DNA from: Gemmiger gallinarum
GTDB lineage: Bacteria > Bacillota > Clostridia > Oscillospirales > Ruminococcaceae
Length of the DNA stretch: 64,000 bases
Assembly (NCBI RefSeq): GCF_014982805.1
Contig: NZ_JADCKC010000003.1
Location: 1-64,000 of the forward strand
Reading direction: 5' to 3'
The stretch's first letter is position 1; every line of letters starts with the position of its first letter. The notes under the pieces were generated by a model, which searched no databases, was not told where the DNA came from, and saw nothing but the letters and a program-made list of their open reading frames with translations. Made by a program: the position numbers and the translations under genes. Below, one piece after another: positions 58,368-64,000 of this stretch.

Positions 58368-60230
58368 ATGTCTTTCAACCGCTTTCCGTCCCAACGCTCA
58401 CTGTCCCGCCTGGCCGCCGTCGCGCTGGCCGGCTGTTTCCTGCTGACCGCCTGTCAGAAAGAGTCCGCAGGCCCGGCCACAGCAGAGACCGCCACCCGGG
58501 AGACCTCCGCCACTGCCGAAACCTCTGTCCCCTCCGGCACGCCCACACCGGCTCAGACGCTGGCCACCCAGGACGGCACCATTCTGGCCGAGACGGAGGA
58601 CGCCGGACGCAGCTATGTGGACGAGACCCTCTTCATCGGAGACTCCAACACCGCGCGCTATATGATGTATGCCGACGAGACCGGCCGTGCCTTCACCTCG
58701 CTGGACAACAACATCGGCGTGGTCAGCATGGGGGCGGGCTCCATCACCACCCTCAAGTGCGAACAGTTTGTGGGATACAGCGACATGTACACCATTCCCG
58801 ATGCTGTGGCCATGCTCAAACCCAAACGCATCATCATCGGTTTCGGCACCAACAATCTGTCGGGCACTTCCACCGACGCCTCCTCCTTCATCAAGTCCTA
58901 TCTCACCGGGCTCAAAGCCATCCAGGAGGCCTGGCCCTATGCCGACATCATTGTCAATGCCATCCCTCCCCTGGACAAGCAGCGGGAAAACCAGAACCTC
59001 AACATGGTGCAGGTCGATGCCTACAACGCCGCACTCGTGGAAATGTGCGAGGAAAACGGATTCAAGTTCCTCAACTCGGCGGAAGTGCTGAAAGACGCCT
59101 CCACCGGATGGGCCAAAACAGACTATACTCTGTCCGACGGCGTGCATCTTTCCAAGACGGCAGTCACCGCCTTCTTTGATTATGTCCGTACCCACGCCTA
59201 CATCACCGAGGATCGCCGTCCTCAGCCGTTAGGAGACATCCCCAAACCCAACGGTACGCCAGTAGGCCTGATCTCTCAGGACCCCATTGCCGTGCGCGGC
59301 GCCAAGGTTCCTGTGGAATTCGTCGCCTCCACCGGCGGCAGTCTGCAGGGCTCCACCAGCCAGCTGGTCAAAAAGGGAGGCACCTGCTCCACCGTCACTG
59401 CCGTACCCGACGCCGGCTGGAAGTTCGCCGGCTGGACGGCATCCCTGGGTTCGGCGGGCAGCAGCGCCAGCCTGACCTTTACCGTCCCCTCCAACGCCGA
59501 TGCGGGCGGCGTGGTCCTCACCGCTCACTTCACCCCCGACGAGCACGAGCACGACTGGGTGGAGATCGAGGGTTCCCGCCGGGAGCCCACCTGTCTGGAC
59601 GCAGGGTACGCCAAATACCAGTGCAGTATCTGCGGTGCCTACGGGGAGAAAGACCTTGCCGCTCTTGGGCATCAGTGGGATAACGGCGTGGTGACCAAAG
59701 AGCCTCAGGCAGGTGTGGCGGGCGAAAAAACCTTTACCTGTACCCGTTCCGGCTGCAACAGCGGTCCAGACGGCGGCCCTGCCCAGCGCACCGAACCTGT
59801 CGCTGCGCTGGCCACGCCGACTCCCACTCCGGTCCAGCCCACCCCCAGCCCTACTCCCATTCCCACACCCACTCCTCATCTTCACAGCTACACCCAGACC
59901 AGCCATACCCCCGCAACCTGCGAGGTTCCCGGCAGCACCACTTATACCTGCAGCTGCGGTGACAGCTACACCGAGGACGAACCTGCTCTGGGGCACAGCT
60001 GGGACGACGGCACGGTTACGCAGGAACCCGGTCCCGGCACGCCCGGCATCCGCACCTATACCTGTTCCCGCTGCCATATCACAAAGACCGCGGGAATCCC
60101 CGCGCTTCCAGTCCCTGATCCCACCCCGGAAGTACCTGAGCCACCGGTGGAAGGCGGCGAGAGCGGCGACAGTTCGCAGGTGCAAAATAACACCGAACCC
60201 CTTCCGGAAGAAACCGTTCCGGAAAACTGA
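58368..60230 (+). CDS. SGNH-hydrolase lipoprotein with Cys-rich repeats
   Basis: A 620-residue exported lipoprotein. The signal peptide has two possible lipobox cysteines (LAGC23, LTAC29). An SGNH esterase domain spans about 85-285: GDS in ETLFIGDSNTARYM, GTNN in IIGFGTNNLSG, and DGVHLS near the end. An InlB-B-type repeat follows (GWKFAGWTASLG). The last 230 residues carry His/Trp/Cys repeats (LGHQWDNGVVTKEP, LGHSWDDGTVTQEP, each followed by a CxxC-like group) split by a Pro/Thr linker. It likely removes acyl groups from a wall or capsule glycan. Confidence 0.82.
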   Translation: MSFNRFPSQRSLSRLAAVALAGCFLLTACQKESAGPATAETATRETSATAETSVPSGTPTPAQTLATQDGTILAETEDAGRSYVDETLFIGDSNTARYMMYADETGRAFTSLDNNIGVVSMGAGSITTLKCEQFVGYSDMYTIPDAVAMLKPKRIIIGFGTNNLSGTSTDASSFIKSYLTGLKAIQEAWPYADIIVNAIPPLDKQRENQNLNMVQVDAYNAALVEMCEENGFKFLNSAEVLKDASTGWAKTDYTLSDGVHLSKTAVTAFFDYVRTHAYITEDRRPQPLGDIPKPNGTPVGLISQDPIAVRGAKVPVEFVASTGGSLQGSTSQLVKKGGTCSTVTAVPDAGWKFAGWTASLGSAGSSASLTFTVPSNADAGGVVLTAHFTPDEHEHDWVEIEGSRREPTCLDAGYAKYQCSICGAYGEKDLAALGHQWDNGVVTKEPQAGVAGEKTFTCTRSGCNSGPDGGPAQRTEPVAALATPTPTPVQPTPSPTPIPTPTPHLHSYTQTSHTPATCEVPGSTTYTCSCGDSYTEDEPALGHSWDDGTVTQEPGPGTPGIRTYTCSRCHITKTAGIPALPVPDPTPEVPEPPVEGGESGDSSQVQNNTEPLPEETVPEN

Positions 60231-60324
60231 CCTTTTCTTTTACATGACTTCCCCGCCCCGGGGCCATTCTTTGCGGTGCTGCCTGTTTTGCGGGCGGCAA
60301 ATTCACAGCAACACGGAGGAACCT

Positions 60325-62097
60325 ATGGCAAGCGATACGACACAAACTGCAAAAAAGCCCATGCTGGCACGCTTTCTTCCCTATCTCATGCGGTACCGGG
60401 GCATCCTGTTCTTTGATCTGTTCTGCGCGGCACTGACCACTTTGTGCGACATTGTGCTGCCCAAGATCATGAGCTATCTGACCAACGCCGCCACCGACAC
60501 CACCGTGGCCCTGACGGCAGGCGTCGTGCTCAAACTGGCGGCGCTGTATCTGGTGCTGCGGCTGATCGACGGTGCAGCCAACTACTATATGTCCAGCACC
60601 GGGCACATCATGGGAGTCTACATTGAGACCGACATGCGGCGGGATGCCTTTGCCCATCTGCAGCGGCTGAGCGACACCTACTATTCCAACACCAAGGTAG
60701 GCCAGATCATGGGGCGCATCACCAACGACCTGTTCGACGTGACCGAGTTTGCCCACCACTGCCCGGAGGAATTCTTCATCGCCGCCATCAAGATCACGGC
60801 CTCCTTTGTCATTCTCTGCACCGCCAGCGTGCCCCTGACCCTCATCGTCTTTGCCTGTGTGCCGCTAATGGGCGTCGTCTCGGTGACCCTAAACCTCAAG
60901 CTCCGGGCAGCCTTCCGGCGGCAGCGCTACCAGATCGGTGAGCTCAACGCCGCCGTGGAGGACAGTCTGCTGGGTGAGCGGGTCATCAAGGCCTTTGCCG
61001 CCGAGGAGCGGGAAAAGGAAAAGTTCGAGGCAGGCAACCGGGCCTTCCAGGAGATCAAAAAAACCACCTATCACTTTATGGCGGCCTTCAACACCTCCAC
61101 CCGGCTGTTTGACGGCCTGATGTATCTTGTGGTCATTGTGGCGGGCGGCCTCTTCCTGGTCTACGGCCGGATCAGCGCCGGTGATCTGGTGGCCTACATT
61201 CTCTACGTTTCCACCCTGATTGCCACCATCCGCCGCATCGTCGAGTTTGCCGAGCAGTTCCAGCGGGGCATGACCGGCATCGAGCGCTTTTATGAGATCA
61301 TGGATACCCCCGTAGACATCACCGACGCCCCCGATGCCAAGCCGCTTGTGGTAACCGAAGGCGGTATCGAGTTCCGGGATGTCAGCTTTGAGTATCCCGA
61401 CGACCACAACAAAGTCCTGCGCCACGTGGACCTCAAGATCCGCCCCGGCGAAAATCTGGCACTGGTGGGGCCCTCCGGCGGCGGCAAAACCACCCTGTGC
61501 AATCTGATTCCCCGCTTCTACGACGTGACCGACGGCCACATCCTCATTGACGGGCAGGACATCCGCAAGGTGACGCTGGAAAGCCTGCGCAATGCCATCG
61601 GCGTGGTACAGCAGGACGTTTACCTGTTCAGCGGCACCGTGGCCGAGAACATCGCCTACGGCAAGCCCGGCGCCTCCCGGGAGGAGATCGAAACCGCCGC
61701 CCGCCTGGCGGGAGCCGACGGTTTCGTCAAGGCCCTCAAGGACGGGTACGACACCTATGTGGGCGAGCGCGGCGTCAAACTGTCCGGCGGACAGAAGCAG
61801 CGCATCTCCATTGCACGGCTGTTTCTGAAGAATCCCCGCATCCTGCTTCTGGACGAGGCGACCAGCGCTCTGGACAACGAGAGTGAGGTCCTGGTGGGCC
61901 AGAGTCTGGACGCACTGGCGAAAGGCCGAACCACCCTGACCATCGCCCACCGGCTGACCACCATCAAAAATGCCGACCGCATTCTGGTGCTGGGCAAAAA
62001 CGGCATCGAGGAGGAAGGCACCCACGCAGAACTGCTGGCCAAAAAGGGCATTTATTACCGTTTGTGGAATGGGTTGGTATCCGGTCAGACGCTGTAA
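60325..62097 (+). CDS. ABC exporter, fused membrane and ATPase domains
   Basis: A 590-residue half-transporter. Six membrane helices (residues 15-320) precede an ATPase with Walker A GPSGGGKTT, signature LSGGQKQR, Walker B ILLLDEATSALD and the switch histidine in AHRLTT. It should act as a homodimer, as MsbA and Sav1866 do; the cargo (lipid, peptide or drug) cannot be told. CACGGAGGAACCT precedes the ATG at 60325. It follows the SGNH gene by 94 bases, without a clear terminator between. Confidence 0.92.
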   Translation: MASDTTQTAKKPMLARFLPYLMRYRGILFFDLFCAALTTLCDIVLPKIMSYLTNAATDTTVALTAGVVLKLAALYLVLRLIDGAANYYMSSTGHIMGVYIETDMRRDAFAHLQRLSDTYYSNTKVGQIMGRITNDLFDVTEFAHHCPEEFFIAAIKITASFVILCTASVPLTLIVFACVPLMGVVSVTLNLKLRAAFRRQRYQIGELNAAVEDSLLGERVIKAFAAEEREKEKFEAGNRAFQEIKKTTYHFMAAFNTSTRLFDGLMYLVVIVAGGLFLVYGRISAGDLVAYILYVSTLIATIRRIVEFAEQFQRGMTGIERFYEIMDTPVDITDAPDAKPLVVTEGGIEFRDVSFEYPDDHNKVLRHVDLKIRPGENLALVGPSGGGKTTLCNLIPRFYDVTDGHILIDGQDIRKVTLESLRNAIGVVQQDVYLFSGTVAENIAYGKPGASREEIETAARLAGADGFVKALKDGYDTYVGERGVKLSGGQKQRISIARLFLKNPRILLLDEATSALDNESEVLVGQSLDALAKGRTTLTIAHRLTTIKNADRILVLGKNGIEEEGTHAELLAKKGIYYRLWNGLVSGQTL

Positions 62098-62202
62098 GGC
62101 AGCATTCTTTACGGTACAACATTGATTTTCCTGTTTTTCCCGCGCATGCTTTTCCCGGCCTTGACCGTCGTGGAGTGTGCGCGGATTTGTTTTTGCGCTT
62201 TG

Positions 62203-62217
62203 TTGAACCGTTTCCAA
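62203..62217. promoter_or_regulatory. Putative LacI-family operator O1
   Basis: TTGAACCGTTTCCAA is an imperfect palindrome with the central CG typical of LacI/CcpA-family sites. It is nearly the reverse complement of the site at 62388. Confidence 0.5.
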
Positions 62218-62341
62218 CTAGATTGCTTTTTTATTTGAAAATGTGTTCAAAGAATGACAAAAAGGTTGCTCGCAATTGCATAAAATTGCCGGCTTTATTT
62301 TATCTATTTGAACAATTCTATAAAAACTTTTCTATTTTTTA

Positions 62342-62370
62342 TTGATTTTTAGGCAAACATACGCTATGAT
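62342..62370 (+). promoter_or_regulatory. Promoter of the sugar ABC importer
   Basis: TTGATT (62342-62347), a 17-base spacer and TATGAT (62365-62370). From 62098 to 62341 the spacer is AT-rich, carries operator O1, and has no gene. Confidence 0.75.
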
Positions 62371-62387
62371 ATAGGCACAGAGCAAAC

Positions 62388-62417
62388 GGAAACGGTTCCA
62401 ATTCATTTTGGAACCGG
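62388..62417. promoter_or_regulatory. Putative LacI-family operator O2
   Basis: GGAAACGGTTCCAA (62388-62401) repeats O1 in inverse orientation. Its right part also forms CGGTTCCAA-TTCATT-TTGGAACCG. It starts about 17 bases past the -10 box, a position that would block transcription. Confidence 0.6.
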
Positions 62418-62478
62418 CACAACAAGAAGAGAAGATCGAACATCCACCATTCAACCCAATTTCAGGAGGAAAAACACA

Positions 62479-63825
62479 ATGAAAGCCAAAAGAATCCTCG
62501 CTTTGACCATCGCGTCCGCCATGGCCGTCAGCCTGCTGGCAGGATGCGGCAGCACCTCTTCCACTTCCACGGGGGACAGCTCCACTTCCACCACCACCAA
62601 AGAAACCAGCGACACCCCCGCCGCTGCCGGGGAAGTCTACTATCTCAACTTCAAGCCCGAACAGGATAAAGACTGGCAGGCCCTCGCCGCCACCTACACC
62701 GAGCAGACCGGCGTCCCCGTCACCGTCGTGACTGCCGCTCAGGGTCAGTACGAGACCCAGCTCATGTCCGAAATGGCCAAGAGCGACGCGCCTACCCTTT
62801 TCCAGGTCAACGGCCCTGTGGGTCTTGCCAACTGGAAAGACTACTGCTACGACCTGTCCGGCACCGAACTCTACTCTCATCTGACCAGTGATTCCTTTGC
62901 CCTGAAGGACGGCGATACCGTTCCCGCTATCGCCTACGTCATTGAGACCTACGGCATCATCTATAACAAGGCCCTGCTGCAAAAGGCCGGCTACTCTGCC
63001 GAGGACATCACCAACTTCGAGTCTCTGAAGAAGGTCGCCGACGACATCCAGGCCCGCAAGGATGAGCTGGGCGTCAAGGGTGCCTTTACCTCCGCCGGCA
63101 TGGATTCTTCCTCTGACTGGCGCTTCAAGACCCATCTGGCCAACCTGCCCATCTACTATGAGTACAAGGCCGACGGCATCACTTCCACCGATGCCATCAA
63201 GGGAACCTACCTGGACAACTACAAGCAGATTTTTGATCTGTACATCACCGACTCCACCTGCGAGCCCACCCTGCTGGCCTCCAAGACCGCAAACGACGCG
63301 ACCGCAGAGTTCGTCAACGGCGAGGCTGTCTTCTATCAGAACGGCACCTGGGAATACAACAACATCAGCTCCATCGGCGACGAAAACCTGGGCATGCTGC
63401 CCATCTACATCGGTGCCGAGGGCGAAGAGAACCAGGGTCTGTGCACCGGTTCCGAAAACTACTGGTGTGTCAACAAGAACGCCAGCGAGGAAGACATTCA
63501 GGCTACCATCGACTTCCTGACCTGGGTCATCACCAGCGACGAAGGCCGCAAATCCATGAGCCAGGATATGGGCTTTGTCACCCCGTTCGACACCTTTACC
63601 GGCGAGTACGCCGCCTCCAACCCGCTGCTGGAGGATGCCGACGCTTACATCGCCGCGGGCAAGACCCCTGTTGACTGGTGCTTCTCCACCATGCCTTCCG
63701 AGAACTGGAAGAACGGCGTTGGTTCCGCTCTGACCGCCTATGCGGCCGGCACCGGCACCTGGGATGATGTAGTGACCGCCTTCGTCGACGGCTGGGCTAC
63801 CGAATATCAGCTGGCCAACGGCTAA
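62479..63825 (+). CDS. Sugar ABC transporter substrate-binding lipoprotein
   Basis: A 448-residue family 1 solute-binding protein. A lipoprotein signal ends LLAGC (Cys23), then a Ser/Thr linker runs to about residue 50. The mature fold shows the usual pattern (TPTLFQVNGPVGLANWKDY-type hinge, YGIIYNKALLQKAGY, FVNGEAVFYQNGTWE, then the C-terminal helices). It binds a sugar or oligosaccharide outside the cell. AGGAGG lies nine bases before the ATG. The LacI-type operators upstream suggest induction by its substrate. Confidence 0.92.
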   Translation: MKAKRILALTIASAMAVSLLAGCGSTSSTSTGDSSTSTTTKETSDTPAAAGEVYYLNFKPEQDKDWQALAATYTEQTGVPVTVVTAAQGQYETQLMSEMAKSDAPTLFQVNGPVGLANWKDYCYDLSGTELYSHLTSDSFALKDGDTVPAIAYVIETYGIIYNKALLQKAGYSAEDITNFESLKKVADDIQARKDELGVKGAFTSAGMDSSSDWRFKTHLANLPIYYEYKADGITSTDAIKGTYLDNYKQIFDLYITDSTCEPTLLASKTANDATAEFVNGEAVFYQNGTWEYNNISSIGDENLGMLPIYIGAEGEENQGLCTGSENYWCVNKNASEEDIQATIDFLTWVITSDEGRKSMSQDMGFVTPFDTFTGEYAASNPLLEDADAYIAAGKTPVDWCFSTMPSENWKNGVGSALTAYAAGTGTWDDVVTAFVDGWATEYQLANG

Positions 63826-63867
63826 GCCTCATCCTGAACGCCCGACTGCAAGCAAAAGAGTTCACAC

Positions 63868-63909
63868 GGGAGAGGGCGATCACCATCCGATCGCTCTCTC
63901 CCCTTTTTT
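63868..63909 (+). terminator. Intergenic hairpin between binding protein and permease
   Basis: GGGAGAGGGCGAT/ATCGCTCTCTCCC (63868-63880 with 63890-63902), one mismatch, followed by TTTTTT. Partial termination here would give more binding protein than permease, a common design. Confidence 0.85.
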
Positions 63910-63964
63910 CTGGGTTCCGCTCCCGGGCGGCCGGGGCTTCCTACCATGCATAAGGGGGATCGAT

Positions 63965-64000
63965 ATGCAGAAAGCAATCAAAAAATACTGGCCGGTCTTT
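63965..64000 (+). CDS. Sugar ABC transporter permease (first 12 codons only)
   Basis: The ATG at 63965 follows AAGGGGGATCGAT and opens MQKAIKKYWPVF before the window ends. A basic start leading into aromatic residues fits the first cytoplasmic segment of a MalF-type permease. The assignment rests on position after the binding protein. Confidence 0.6.
   Translation, partial: MQKAIKKYWPVF

Noticed and set aside
1-64000. CRISPR arrays, insertion sequences, integrases or phage genes
   Set aside because: None seen: no regularly spaced direct repeats and no transposase, integrase or structural phage gene among the frames.

Overview
The window looks like a piece of a GC-rich, low-motility Firmicute chromosome from the Oscillospiraceae/Ruminococcaceae group (Faecalibacterium, Subdoligranulum and Gemmiger type). 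This is inferred from the clostridial gene content (spoIIA operon, T-box control of valS, YtrA- and PadR-type regulators, class II galT), the strong G/C bias at third codon positions, and TTGACA-17-TATAAT promoters with AGGAGG ribosome sites. It is ordinary chromosome: I see no prophage, insertion sequence, CRISPR array or integrase.

Layout. 1-400: the 5' end of an rRNA operon that reads leftward out of the window, with two or three tandem promoters. 627-2162: spoIIAA-spoIIAB-sigF. 2377-4280: vanZ-like gene and folC. 4494-7554: valS with its T-box. 7612-10351: YtrA-type regulator plus a three-gene ABC transporter. 10411-12377: pfkA, then tRNA-Gln, tRNA-Pro and tRNA-Thr. 12479-15535: rpsF-ssb-rpsR and a phosphohexomutase. 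15671-17191: comM-like. 17287-22077: an ABC exporter with an orphan winged-helix gene, flanked by two PadR-like regulators. 22225-26173: ACT regulator-hom-thrB-lysC. 26477-29562: a class A penicillin-binding protein whose only good start is AUA, divergent from a small BofC-like membrane protein. 29585-32214: an ACP-MaoC-SDR-GNAT mini-pathway. 32355-39032: ftsE-ftsX, two M23 hydrolases, a 34-residue membrane peptide and an S41 protein that lacks its serine, followed by ksgA. 39439-47764: CdaR-like regulator, PglC-like and PglF-like glycan genes, glmS with a structured leader, a sortase and a divergent phosphoribosyltransferase. From about 48 kb most genes switch to the + strand: dnaD- and dnaC-like primosome genes, then (minus) a CtpE-like P-type ATPase and prfB, then a RING-like membrane protein, a nucleotidyltransferase, galT, an SGNH lipoprotein, an ABC exporter, and a sugar-binding lipoprotein with the first codons of its permease.

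How the genes fit together. Much of the window serves the envelope: FtsEX with its candidate peptidoglycan hydrolases, the penicillin-binding protein, glmS for amino-sugar supply, PglF/PglC for a lipid-linked glycan, and the sortase. The ACP cluster could make an acyl group for a surface glycan, but that is inference. The most unusual items are the ftsEX locus with a serine-less protease homologue and a micropeptide, the AUA-initiated penicillin-binding protein, the ACP mini-pathway, the RING-like membrane protein, the phosphoribosyltransferase with Ala-Ala in place of its acidic pair, and the promoter-plus-terminator leader ahead of glmS.
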